Notes: a model not told the origin generated them from the letters alone. A stretch of 64,000 nt of DNA from Enchytraeus crypticus (GCA_905160935.1 CAJHZI010000552.1:481501-545500); one strand, 5' to 3'; shown: positions 46,892 through 57,734, counted from the stretch's first letter. A program made the numbers and translations.

Positions 46892-49800
46892 ATGGTTAGT
46901 TGTAGAGATCCGTGCGGATTTTGCTGCATCACAATAACCTACTTCGCGATATTCTACGCAGACTATGTGATCATCAGACATGTAATACTGGCTACGATGT
47001 CAGATACGTAAGTATATTTTTGATGTTTACAAGCATAATGTCAGTAAACATTTTAGTTTTCGTGGCTATTGTTTCGAGTGATCTAGATCCTTGTCGTATT
47101 TAATTTTTATTTGTGATAATAATAATATTTTTGGTAATAAACTCGTTAAATATAACAAATTATCTTGTAAATACATCTTTGCACCCAAAGCCTTTGAGAC
47201 CCGTAAAATCTGCAGGCACAGCTTCATTGATGTGATAGGCAAGAGGACTACTGCTGTTACTGGAGATCTACGTGAGAAATCTTTCCTGTGGCCACATTTG
47301 TCAAGGGTTCTACGGCGATACAATGCAGTTTGTTTTCGTGGTACGTTTGGTGACACGGCATTTCGGAGTGGAAAACAAGATTAAATTTAAGAAAATAAAA
47401 GAAATAATCCCCTTCTTAGGTGGTTATAAAAATTTAAAAATGAATAAATAAATAAATAAAAATAGCAATAATAAGTATATTTATAAAGTGCCGCTCGGTG
47501 CTAAATGCCACAGTAGTGCTGAATGAACAGTGGCCTAATGGTAATGAAATATATATATTTGAATCATTAGGTGTATACTTTTTTCAAGAGCCTGATACTG
47601 TAATTATTTATTTTAGTGCTTTTGCCTAAAAGATAAATATTTTGTACCTTAAATAAATTGTTCCATACTATAGTTTTTATTTTCGACTATATTATTACTG
47701 ATATGCTTTGGTTTACACTGTCACTGGTTGCTTCTTTCTCATTATTGTTGTATACTGATACTTAACTGGCCTAGATACTCGACCCTTTCATAAGTTAAAT
47801 AAAACAATGAGAACTTAATATCTGACTCTTCCTATTAGTAAGAAGTCAGGGATGTCACAAGCAGACCATGCGTACATTATAACATAAACCATGCGTACAT
47901 TATAACATAAACCATGCCTACATTATAACATAAACCATGCCTACATTATAACATAAACCATGCATACATTATAACATAAACCATGCCTACATTATAACAT
48001 AAACCATGCGTACATTATAACATAAACCATGCGTACATTATGACATAACCATGCGTACATTATGACATATACCATGCCTACATTATAACATAAATCATGC
48101 CTACATTATAACATAAACCATGCGTATATTATGACATATACCATGCCTACATTATAACATAAACCATGCTTACATTATAACATAAATCATGCCTACATTA
48201 TAACATAAACCATGCGTATATTATGACATATACCATGCCTACATTATAACATAAACCATGCTTACATTATGACATAAACCATGCGTACATTATAATATAA
48301 ACCATGTGTACATTATGACATAAACCATGCGTACATTATAATATAAACCATGCGTACATTATGACATAAACCATGCATACTTTATAACCTAAATGATGTA
48401 AATAATATTATTACTTGGGTTCATTATAACATAAGCCATGCATACTTTATAACATAAACCTTGTGTGCATTATGAACCATGTGTACAAAAACATTAATGG
48501 TAACGTAAAGCAAGTGTACATTATAACATATAATTTTTTGCATGTTAGCGTAAAAAATGTACATTAAATCGTAAATAATGCCTTCATTATAATTTAGACC
48601 ATGTGTATATTACAACATGAATCATGCTTATATTATAATATAAATCATGCTTACATTTGCTTGTTTGTGTTTCGAACCATTGGATACTGTTAATGCAGTT
48701 ACATTTAGTAATTATTTTTTTTAATATAGACTGAAATACAGTTAATGCTATAAACTGCTTAATTATTAAAGCCTACATTAACTTCATTTTCATCTCTCGA
48801 AAGCATTTGTCAGTGATGAGCGAGCCCAAGGATTTGAACACCGCATACCCTGATCTGAGGTTGGATATCTTCTGACATCGCCATGGGCTCCAGCCAATAA
48901 TATTTACTTGATTTTACTGTAGTGCAAAGCTTTTAGTTCATGCTGGGTAATGATGGGGTCTTGTTGGCACAGTGCTATTTAATTACTGCTTAATGTTTTT
49001 GTAGGCTATTGGATACATTTATGTTGTTTAAGTTACAAGTGCTTGATGTTGTTGTAGATTATCGGGTACAGTTAGCTTGGTGCTGTTTAACTCAGAAGTT
49101 CTTGATGTTGTTGTAGATTGTTTAGCTCAGAAGTGCTTGATGTTGTTGTAGGTTGTTTAACTCAGAAATGCTTGATGTTGTTGTGGATTGTTTAACTCAG
49201 AAATGCTTGATGTTGTTGTGGATTGTTTAACTCAGAAGTGCTTGATGTTGTTGTGGATTGTTTAACTCAGAAATGCTTGATGTTGTTGTGGATTGTTTAA
49301 CTCAGAAGTGCTTGATGTTGTTGTGGATTGTTTAACTCAGAAGTGCTTGATATTGTTGTGGATTGTTTAACTCAGAAGTGCTTGATGTTGTTGTAGATTG
49401 TTTAACTCAGAAATGCTTGATGTTGTTGTAGATTGTTTAACTCAGAAATGCTTGATGTTGTTGTAGATTATGGGTACAATTAATGCCGTGCTATTTAACT
49501 CAGAAGTGCTTGATGTTGTTGTGGATTGTTTAACTCAGAAATGCTTGATGTTGTTGTGGATTGTTTAACTCAGAAGTGCTTGATATTGTTGTGGATTGCT
49601 TAACTCAGAAGAGCTTGATGTTGTTGTGGATTGTTTAACTCAGAAGTACTTGATGTTGTTGTAGATTATCGGGTACAGTTAGCTTGATGCTGTTTAACTC
49701 AGAAGTTCTTGATGTTGTTGTGGATTGTTTAACTCAGAAGTTCTTGATGTTGTTGTGGATTGTTTAACTCAGAAGTGCTTGATGTTGTTGTGGATTGTTT

Positions 49801-52800
49801 AACTCAGAAAGTGCTTGATGTTGTTGTGGATTGTTTAACTCAGAAATGCTTGATGTTGTTGTGGATTGTTTAACTCAGAAGTGCTTGATGTTGTTGTGGA
49901 TTGTTTAACTCAGAAATGCTTGATGTTGTTGTGGATTGTTTAACTCAGAAGTGCTTGATGTTGTTGTGGATTGTTTAACTCAGAAGTGCTTGATGTTGTT
50001 GTGGATTGTTTAACTCAGAAGTGCTTGATATTGTTGTGGATTGTTTAACTCAGAAGTGCTTGATGTTGTTGTAGATTGTTTAACTCAGAAATGCTTGATG
50101 TTGTTGTAGATTGTTTAACTCAGAAATGCTTGATGTTGTTGTAGATTATGGGTACAATTAATGCCGTGCCATTTAACTCAGAAATGCTTGATGTTGTTGT
50201 AGATTGTTTAACTCAGAAGTGCTTGATGTTGTTGTGGATTGTTTAACTCAGAAGTGCTTGATGTTGTTGTAGATTGTTTAACTCAGAAATGCTTGATGTT
50301 GTTGTGGATTGTTTAACTCAGAAGTACTTGATGTTGTTGTAGATTATCGGGTACAGTTAGCTTGATGCTGTTTAACTCAGAAGTTCTTGATGTTGTTGTG
50401 GATTGTTTAACTCAGAAGTTCTTGATGTTGTTGTGGATTGTTTAACTCAGAAGTGCTTGATGTTGTTGTAGATTGTTTAACTCAGAAGTGCTTGATGTTG
50501 TTGTAGATTGTTTAACTCAGAAGTGCTTGATGTTGTTCTGGATTGTTTAACTCAGAAGTGCTTGATGCTGTTGTAGATTATGGGTACAGTTAACGCCGTG
50601 CTATTTAACTCAGAAATGCTTGATGTTGTTGTAGATTATGGGGTACAGTTAACGCAGTGCTATTTAACTCGTGCTTGTTTCTACTTATCGTGGCACATCT
50701 GCGTGCTGTGCTCTCAGACCCTGGCACCGTTCCTCTCCCCACTACTAGTCTAGACTTCTCCGACATGCATTCCGCTAAACAACGTAAAAACAAAGTAAGT
50801 CGAATAATAATTAATAATAATAATAACACACATTATAGTGAAACGATCAACTACGTTGATATCTATCACTTTTAATACCACATGTTTAAACCGTTAGGCA
50901 ATTTTGTCCATTTTCCGTGTAGCCAGTCCAGTGAATGTCCGAGATTTTACTCTCAGATAAGTGGGGCTGAGATTCGAACCCACGTGGGTTCAATTCACCT
51001 CAGGATCTGTCATTTAAAACTTCATGACGTTACCCCTACGCTATTAAGACATTCGTTTACCTATTTGTTTTTTCATCACTTATTGGGTTCTTTATGTTCA
51101 TAGTCTAAGATACTCTGAGATAGTTAAACAATCTATCTCACTTTCTCTCTCATTGTATGCTCTTTTAAGCGACAGGTTCAAGGTACTTCTTCCTACTCGC
51201 AGTCTCTTTTCACGCTCTATAAGAGCACTCTATAGATCAACAAGTTAACAACAAGTTAGATCAACAAGTTATAGAGCAACAAGCGCGGCTGGGATTCGAA
51301 CTCACGAGAGTTCAGTTCAACTCAGGATCTGTCATTTAAAACTTCATGACGTTATCTACACCTCTGACCATTGCGCTATTGAGACATTCACTTTGTTACA
51401 GAGTTGCCTTAGTATGTTTTTGTTGCAAAAAGTGGATTTTTATTGACTATTATCTTAGTGCATTGATTAGTTTTATGTTGTTAATATTTGATTAATTTGA
51501 ATATTTCTCATATAAAACGATTTTATTTTGCTTGAGGTTTTTACATAGATTTTTATTATTATTAAATTTAAATAGTAGATGTAGTGTATATTTAAGATTG
51601 TGTTATAGATCAGTTGATTGTATATAAAGAACCCTTTTGTTACTTTTGACTTAACTTTAGTTTTGGCGCCGGTTTTGATCGGAAAACATGAATTTCGACA
51701 ACGTAGCAACAATGGCAAGTAATGTCTTGTTTTGCGGATTTATAATTTGTAAAGTTGATTAGCTGGCTTTTAAATTAACACCACTAATAATGCTTATATA
51801 CTTGTCTCATTTTAATGGTTGCGAACACATAACAATGAATCTTCTAGCGCCTTGGAAATTCTTTTTGTTGACTAAAATTGGATGTGTGCGAAATGTAAAA
51901 GTTCTCTTTGATTACTCAAATTAGATGTGCAAGAAGTTAAGTTAGATATGCACCTGTTGTATGTGTAGGAGTATGCATGAATAGTGTGTATGAAGTGTGC
52001 AACATGTGATTTATATTGATAGGAGAACGGATGGACAGTGTGTATGAAGTGTGAGACATACAGACCTCCCAGAGCTCATCATTGTCGTATCTGTCGTAGA
52101 TGTGTGAGACGTATGGATCACCACTGCCCCTGGTAAGTAAAAGCTGGTAAAGCTAAGGTTAACGTCAGTTTCCTCACTGGAAAGCGATGTCAGTGACGGG
52201 CGAGCCCAGTAATTAAAATGTCAGTGTAATAATGGTAGAGCAGTTATTCATATATGTGCAAACACTAAAGGATAAATAATAATATTAATAACAGGTAATT
52301 GTTTAAGAATATTAAAATGAGAAAGTTTTTGTTATAACTTTAGAATGTTATACTCAAACATGTGTTATAGATCAGTTGATTGTATATAAAGAACCCTTTT
52401 GTTACTTTTGACTTAACTTTAGTTTTGGCGCCGGTTTTGATCGGAAAACATGAATTTCGACAACGTAGCAAGAATGGCAAGTAATGTCTTGTTTTGCGGA
52501 TTTATAATTTGTAAAGTTGATTAGCTGGCTTTTAAATTAACACCACTAATAATGCTTATATACTTGTCTCATTTTAATGGTTGCGAACACATAACAATGC
52601 CTTGTTAGTAATTTTTAATAGATTTAGCTAAATAATTAATGAACAACTTTTTAGGTTAATTAAAAGGGTTAAAGATGTTAGGTTAACTTTTAGCTAATTA
52701 GAAGCGGTAATTGATTGTTTTTTTCAGGATTAACAACTGTGTGGGTGAATCCAATCAGAAGTTTTTCTTACAGTTTCTATTCTTTGTTGGTTTGTATTTT

Positions 52801-55487
52801 ATGTGGAAATTCTGATAATTTGCTTGTTCATTAGAGCAGTTCAACGCTATCAATTTTTAAAAGCTGGTAAAGCTAAGGTTAACGTGAGTTTCCTCACTCG
52901 AAAGCGATATCTGTGACGGGCGATCCCAGCATTTGAACCTCGCACATAGTGATCCGCGGTCGAGTATTTTACCGACGTCGCCACTGGCTCCAGCCAGTTT
53001 GACAGTTGCAGACTGGCAGGTCTACGTTTGTAGCCAGTACTGCTAGTTTATTTTAACAGTTATATCAAACATTTCAGTGCAAGCAGTGGGTATGCAGGAT
53101 AGTTTTCTCAGTGAATGACTCATCTGTCCGATATATGTTATGTTACGTTTTATTACAAGAACGGCGTGTATGTACGCTATAGCTCTTGTGTATTTTTTAT
53201 TACAGGAACTGCGTGCATGTGCGCTATAGCTCTTGTGTATTTTTTATTACAGGAACTGCGTGCATGTGCGCTATAGCTCTTGTGTATTTTTTATTACAGG
53301 AACTGCGTGCATGTACGCTATAGCTCTTGTCGTAACGTCATTCATACTCGAGGCAAAGACAGAGTCAAAACAGCCAGAGCGTCAAAGCAGAGTGTGAGTG
53401 GACAGTCTATCGTTATATAAATCTATCTTATTAACCACTGCACTATCCGTTTGTCATTGTTTCATTCTGCAGATATATTTTGTCTAGAGTTCATGGAAGA
53501 CGATGTAAATATCATAAAAGACCATATTTTATAAAATTGAAATCTCTTTGCACTATTATGCTCACTTTTATAATTTCCGTGATCGTCACGGTTTGTCGAT
53601 TTTGACTGATTGACTGGTTTGCTTTCCACTCGTCATTTCTGAGGCTTAAATGATCATCCGCTGCTTCCTGGCCCTACCACTAAGTAGGGCCAGGAAGTTA
53701 AGTTGTATGTTGTTGATAACAAAAATAAAGCAGTACACTGGTAATTTACATTTATTTTATACTTTATCTCCATTTATTTAGCCGCCTGCTTGTCTCGTAA
53801 TAATTTATATAATTAGTACGAGAACAGGCTGTGAAATTTAAAACGTCTTGTAAGACACTTGTAGCCACATAGTGATGATTTCTGTGTTTTAGACCAATTG
53901 ATCGCTCATACTTCAGGCTTGCGGAATTCTAGTTTGCTACACTGATTTTGGCCTTGTAACACCAGACTACTTGACCTTCACTGTCTATTCAGTGCTACTG
54001 TTCCATTTACTATAGAGCGGCGCTTTATAGATATACTTATTATTATTATTATTAATATTATTATTACTGTTATTATTATTATATGTAATGTAATTTAGGT
54101 ATGTAATATTACGTACTGTTTATGTGCTCAATGTTTTTTCTATCTGCAAAGCTTTTCTGACATCCACAAATGATTGAATGGGGCTGAGCTAGTGGCACGA
54201 TCGTCTAGGTGTCTCACTACTGCGCAGTAGGTCCAGGGTACTAATACATGACTCACCCCGTCGCTGATATGCTTTCAAGGCAGGAAGCCGAAGTTAAACT
54301 CTGCATTAGCCTTTGTTCGCCTTCTAGATGGCCGTATAATAATAATAATAATAATAATAATAAAGGCTTAACGTCCGTTTCCTCATCCAGGGATGATGTC
54401 AGGGACGTCCTCACGGCACACATCACTACAGATCAATTCACCCAGACCAATCTGCAAAAGAAATGTGCTGAGGAGAAGTAAGGTCCTAAGGGAAAGCCAG
54501 TCTGGTGAACAAAAATGGTCAGGGTAGCTTGATTGATTATATATTGTGCAGCCTTAAATTTGTAATCATGTTGCTTAAGTGAACGTTTTCTGTTTGTTGT
54601 TGTGTAGCATTCACTCAGCTATACTGGTCATAGAGTCCGTTCTCTTTGGATTATTTGTCTTGGCTATCAGCTGTGATCAGGTACTCTCTCTCTCTCTCTC
54701 ACTCTCTCTCTCTCTCTCTTAGTGCACTGCCTACTGGCAGGTCCATGATATAAAACGCTTCCACTCATCTTTATCTTACGTTTTCATCCTCATGTCCACA
54801 TACGAGTGTATCTTTAAATCGTTTATAACATTCCATTTAATATATCATTATTCTTGGGGATTCTGCCTATAACTGGGTGGGCTTCCTATGCCTTCCTCAG
54901 CTACTACTAGATCAGGTACAACTTTGATTAAATCGTCATCTTCCATTGAGTCCAAGTTGTACTAGGGTCGGGATACGAATAGATTGTCTCAAATCCTCTC
55001 TGCCCTACATCATCAGTCAATCAATACCACATGTTTACACTATTTGGCAATTTAGTCCATTTTCCGTATAACTAGTCTAGTGAATGTCCGAGATTTTACT
55101 CTCAGATCAGCGGGGCTGAGATTCGAACCCACGAGGGTTCAATTCACCCCTGGATCTGTCCTTTAAAACTTCATGACGTTACCCCTACGCTATTAAGACA
55201 TTGAATTCTGTAGATTTGGTAGCTCACTTATCTATGAGCTAGATGTCACAGAATAAGTTTCTGATGGAACTGCCTAAGACAATTGTTATACAGCTTGGAT
55301 TTAGAATAATATGACTTAGTTTGGATTCAGACTGTTCTTTTGATCACCGGACCGGCACTGTTGTTGATCTTCTTCTTTCTCTTCAGAACGTGCTTTTTAA
55401 AAATCTTTTGGGGTGAATCGATTTGTAGTGACATGTGATGGGGACGTCCCTGACATCACCCTTGTATGAGGAAACGGACGTTAAACC

Positions 55488-55538
<51 letters not shown>

Positions 55539-57140
55539 TAGGCTTTTTTAAGTGAGGCTGTGTTTAGGCTTGTATTACTTATTCGTATGTTTACATTGCG
55601 CACAGATGCAGGCTTTATTAATTGTATGTTTACTATGTTTATTAATCGTATGTTTAAACTGAGCACAGATGCAGGCTATATTTATCGTATGTTTACACTG
55701 CGCACAGATGCAGGCTATATTGAGCGACGAGACAGGCATAGAGAGTGTGAAGCAGCAGGGCAGTCACCGCTCTAATCTGTCAAGCAGAGCTCTACTGGCA
55801 GAAGTCTTCGGAAGAGGTATAGCATCATTATCATCATCATCTTCGGCATCATCATCTTCATCTTCAGCATCATCATCATCATCCTCATCATCATCATCAT
55901 CATCTTCTGCATCGTCATCATCTTCATCTTAATTATAATAATAAAGGTTTAATGTCCGTTTCCTCATACAAGGATGATGTCAGGGTCGTCCACCCATCAC
56001 ATGTCACCACAAATCGATTCACCCTGAACGATCTGAAAAATCATATGCTGAAATCTTCCTTTAAATCCCAGTTTAACTAGGGTCAAGGTACAAATAGACT
56101 TTCTCCAATAGACCTCTCTGTCTCACACCCTATCATCAGTCAATCTCCTATCTTTTATATACTTCTTAATCACCTCATCCCACGTCAGCTATGGTCTACC
56201 TCTCTCTAGCTTAACATCCAGCTCCTCCCTCCAAACTGTATTGGAAGTGGTATTTCATGTGTTAAATTTTAAACTTAATTGGTGTTTATGCTATGCTTGA
56301 AAGCATTGTGAGAACTGAAATATTCTCAGGCTTCAAGTTGATATTCTATTTAAAAGATGCTGTGCTCCTTCATTTCCAGGAGTTGTTGATTGATTGCGGT
56401 TCATTTTGTTATTTGTTTTATGTTTGTTTAATTTTTTAACTAAGTTGTGTTATTAAAATTTACTTATTTTATTGAATGATTAACTGATTGAATTTTTGAT
56501 TGATTGATTGATCAGATTATTAATTGACTGGTTGACTCTACAGTATATACTTGATAAATTGGTTGATTATTTTATGGTTGATTTATTATCTAATTGATGG
56601 TTCATCTGATTTATTATCTAATTGATGGTTCATCTGATTTATTATCTAATTGATGGTTCATCTGATTTATTATCTAATTGATGGTTCATCTGATTTATTA
56701 TCTAATTGATGGTTCATCTGATTTATTATCTAATTGATGGTTCATCTGATTTATTATCTAATTGATGGTTCATCTGATTTATTATCTAATTGATGGTTCA
56801 TCTGATTTATTATCTAATTGATGGTTCATCTGATTTATTATCTAATTGATGGTTCATCTGATTTATTATCTAATTGATGGTTCATCTGATTTATTATCTA
56901 ATTGATGGTTCATCTGATTTATTATCTAATTGATGGTTCATCTCTTCAAGAATGAAATGTGATTTATTGATATATTGATGATTGATAGATATTTTGATTG
57001 ATATATTGATTGATTGATATATTGATTGATATATTGATTGATTGATTGATTGATGATTGATTGTAGAATCTATGCTGTGTTGGCTCAGTCCATTCCACTC
57101 CTGGCGACCAGTGCGAGATTCCTCCCTAGACTTTCTCATC

Positions 57141-57143
<3 letters not shown>
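46892..57143 (+). CDS. DHHC palmitoyltransferase, ZDHHC3/7 (GODZ) type, 8 exons, 264 aa
   Basis: Exons: 46892-47007, 50635-50794, 52023-52132, 52728-52789, 53300-53393, 54608-54680, 55714-55816, 57067-57143 (stop). Phases 2,0,2,1,2,0,1 all match. The enzyme transfers palmitate to cysteines of Golgi membrane proteins. It starts '[19 protein letters not shown]' (cf. RDGCGIACAIVTW in ZDHHC3), with TM1 at about 9-33, TM2 47-65 and the DPG motif. The Cys-rich domain runs from '[15 protein letters not shown]' through DHHC at 124-127 (Cys127 catalytic) to 'NNCVG'. TM3 spans exons 4-5, TM4 is exon 6, and exon 7 starts '[10 protein letters not shown]' (TTxE-like motif). Exons 7 and 8 join as '[15 protein letters not shown]', aligning without gaps to the family's 'VFGHPFSLGWASPF'. 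The N-terminus is shorter than in vertebrates, so an upstream exon is possible. Three acceptors sit in arrays of their own copies. Confidence 0.9.
47170..47370 (+). mobile_element. Possible repeat-derived open frame in intron 1
   Basis: '[20 protein letters not shown]' followed by '[14 protein letters not shown]' recalls a multicopy invertebrate mobile-element peptide with 'GD.RE..FLFQRLS...QR.NA'. From memory only. Confidence 0.3.
47860..48400. repeat. Minisatellite, ~23-24 bp units in intron 1
   Basis: About 22 copies of 'accatgcgtacattataaca' with c/g/t variants at one site; decays to about 48660. Confidence 0.95.
48780..48897 (-). mobile_element. S1 SINE, diverged
   Basis: 'tcgaaagcatttgtcagtga' to 'gacatcgccatgggctccag'. 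Confidence 0.7.
48995..50634 (+). repeat. 1.6-kb array of 35-bp units derived from the exon 2 acceptor
   Basis: About 45 units of 'gattgtttaactcagaagtg' + 'cttgatgttgttgtg'. Longer units (at about 49057, 49463, 49665, 50146, 50350, 50574) read 'ttgttgtag/attatgggtac', 'agttaacgccgtgctattta', i.e. the true exon 2 acceptor plus its first ~35 coding bases. The array ends exactly at the real acceptor (AG 50633-50634). In many units the AG is changed to GG. Confidence 0.9.
50820..51250 (-). mobile_element. Composite S2 + S4 repeat in intron 2
   Basis: Inverted copy of the 21240-21660 composite: S2 with B box (50826-51058), the shared linker and the S4-like end (51145-51240). Preceded by a short AAT run. 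Confidence 0.85.
51283..51392 (-). mobile_element. S2 SINE tRNA-like head
   Basis: 'gcgcggctgggattcgaact' to 'cattgcgctattgagacatt'. Confidence 0.75.
51599..51837. repeat. 239-bp direct repeat, copy 1 (intron 2)
   Basis: Matches 52361-52599 with one difference seen. Ends TGTTAT...ATAACA form a 6-bp inverted pair, and 'tgtatataaagaaccc' is TATA-box-like: features of a short LTR. However, the interval between the copies is host sequence with coding exon 3, so an ordinary segmental duplication is equally possible. Confidence 0.85.
52140..52212 (-). mobile_element. S1 SINE 3' fragment
   Basis: 'aaagctggtaaagctaaggt' to 'gtgacgggcgagcccag', starting 7 bases after the exon 3 boundary. Confidence 0.8.
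52361..52599. repeat. 239-bp direct repeat, copy 2 (intron 3)
   Basis: Second copy, 762 bp downstream. With copy 1 it brackets exon 3, which encodes the catalytic DHHC domain. Confidence 0.85.
52855..53000 (-). mobile_element. S1 SINE, full length, in intron 4
   Basis: 'aaagctggtaaagctaaggt' to 'cgtcgccactggctccagcc'. Confidence 0.85.
53150..53299 (+). repeat. Three-fold 47-bp acceptor array before exon 5
   Basis: The unit 'gtgtattttttattacag/ga' plus 'actgcgtgcatgtgcgctat' is repeated so that exon-like starts occur at 53206, 53253 and 53300, with a decayed fourth at about 53160 (acaag). Only 53300 continues into coding sequence; the other two shift the frame into 'ctatag'. Confidence 0.9.
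54334..54480 (-). mobile_element. S6 repeat with (AAT)n
   Basis: 'aaaggcttaacgtccgtttc', 'atgatgtcagggacgtcc', 'cagatcaattcacccagacc'. Confidence 0.85.
54683..54855 (-). mobile_element. (CT)n and LINE-A 3' end in intron 6
   Basis: CT tract directly after the exon 6 donor, then 'agtgcactgcctactggcag'. The CT run equals the LINE-A GA tail read in reverse. Confidence 0.75.
54945..55210 (-). mobile_element. S8 3' end followed by S2 SINE
   Basis: S8 at 54945-55020 ('gggtcgggatacgaatagat'), S2 at 55022-55205 ('gagattttactctcagatca', 'gttacccctacgctattaag'). Confidence 0.8.
55395..55545 (+). mobile_element. S6 repeat with (ATT)n tail
   Basis: 'ggtgaatcgatttgtagtga', 'gacgtccctgacatcaccct', 'gaggaaacggacgttaaacc', then an ATT tail. 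Confidence 0.85.
55575..55713 (+). repeat. Three-fold acceptor array before exon 7
   Basis: 'cgtatgtttacactgcgcac' + 'agatgcag/gctatatt' recurs with AG at 55610-55611, 55673-55674 and 55712-55713 (true). Starting at 55675 would add 39 nt in frame without a stop ([13 protein letters not shown]); starting at 55612 reaches TGA. Confidence 0.85.
55817..55932. repeat. (ATC)n at the start of intron 7
   Basis: If the exon 7 donor (GAG/GTATAG) is not used, the frame continues through this repeat as a poly-Ser stretch to TAA at 55930-55932. Confidence 0.85.
55935..56165 (-). mobile_element. S6 followed by S8 3' end
   Basis: S6 at 55935-56045 ('aaaggtttaatgtccgtttc'), S8 at 56060-56160 ('agtttaactagggtcaaggt'). 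Confidence 0.75.
56575..56945. repeat. Minisatellite, 28-bp units in intron 7
   Basis: About 13 virtually identical units 'tgatttattatctaattgat' + 'ggttcatc'. Near-perfect identity implies recent expansion. Confidence 0.97.
56965..57066. repeat. (GATT)n tract running into the exon 8 acceptor
   Basis: 'attgattgattgatgattga' then 'ttgtag' and exon 8. Confidence 0.85.
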
Positions 57144-57146
<3 letters not shown>

Positions 57147-57182
<36 letters not shown>

Positions 57183-57252
57183 ATCTCTCTCTCTCTTAGT
57201 TTCACTGTCTCATTCTCTCTCTCTCCTCTCTCACTCTCTCTTTGATTGTTTC

Positions 57253-57284
<32 letters not shown>

Positions 57285-57360
57285 GTGACTATTTCTATCT
57301 CCTTCACCCTCACTCCATGACTATTTCCACGTTCTCTTTCTCTCTCTCTCTCTATCTTCG
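57147..57360. repeat. (CT)n tracts in the 3' untranslated region
   Basis: Begins within 5 bases of the palmitoyltransferase stop codon. Confidence 0.9.
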
Positions 57361-57549
57361 AGCCTCTATCTTTAATTTCTTTAATTATCGATCAATTGGA
57401 CCCCATTTTTCTCTTCCCTGTCTTCCCATTTACCTCGTTGACTCTCAAATGTCTCTGTTTAAGTAATCCCATGACCTTATCAGTGTTTTCAATACAAAAC
57501 TAGTCGCTGTTATGAAGTATCAATCACTATGCTTTCTGAAGGTGGAAAC

Positions 57550-57610
57550 AGGGTCACAGAAAGAGAGAGAGAGAGATAGAAATGGAGAGAGAGAGAGAGA
57601 GAGAGAGACT
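57550..57610. repeat. (GA)n tract
   Basis: About 400 bases downstream of the (CT)n block and complementary to it, so the two could pair in a transcript. Confidence 0.9.
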
Positions 57611-57734
57611 GTAACTGAGATTTTATACACTGAACTGGTTTGTTGCATAATATTTGATGTGGTTTCAACGACGTTTCCGTATTCATGAATGCTTGGAATT
57701 AGATTAAACTATATACGAAACATGCATCGTTGAT

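Noticed and set aside
48995-50634. CRISPR-like array (35-bp repeats)
   Set aside because: Units are directly adjacent without spacers and the gene context is eukaryotic; it is a minisatellite.
51599-52599. A complete LTR element spanning both 239-bp repeats
   Set aside because: The interval holds the coding DHHC exon and a SINE fragment, not element sequence, and no target duplication fits; kept as a direct-repeat pair.
55817-55932. Poly-Ser stretch taken as the normal C-terminus of the palmitoyltransferase
   Set aside because: Splicing at 55816 to 57067 restores 'VFG...WLSPF', which aligns without gaps to the ZDHHC3/7 tail; the poly-Ser reading is kept only as a possible retained-intron form.
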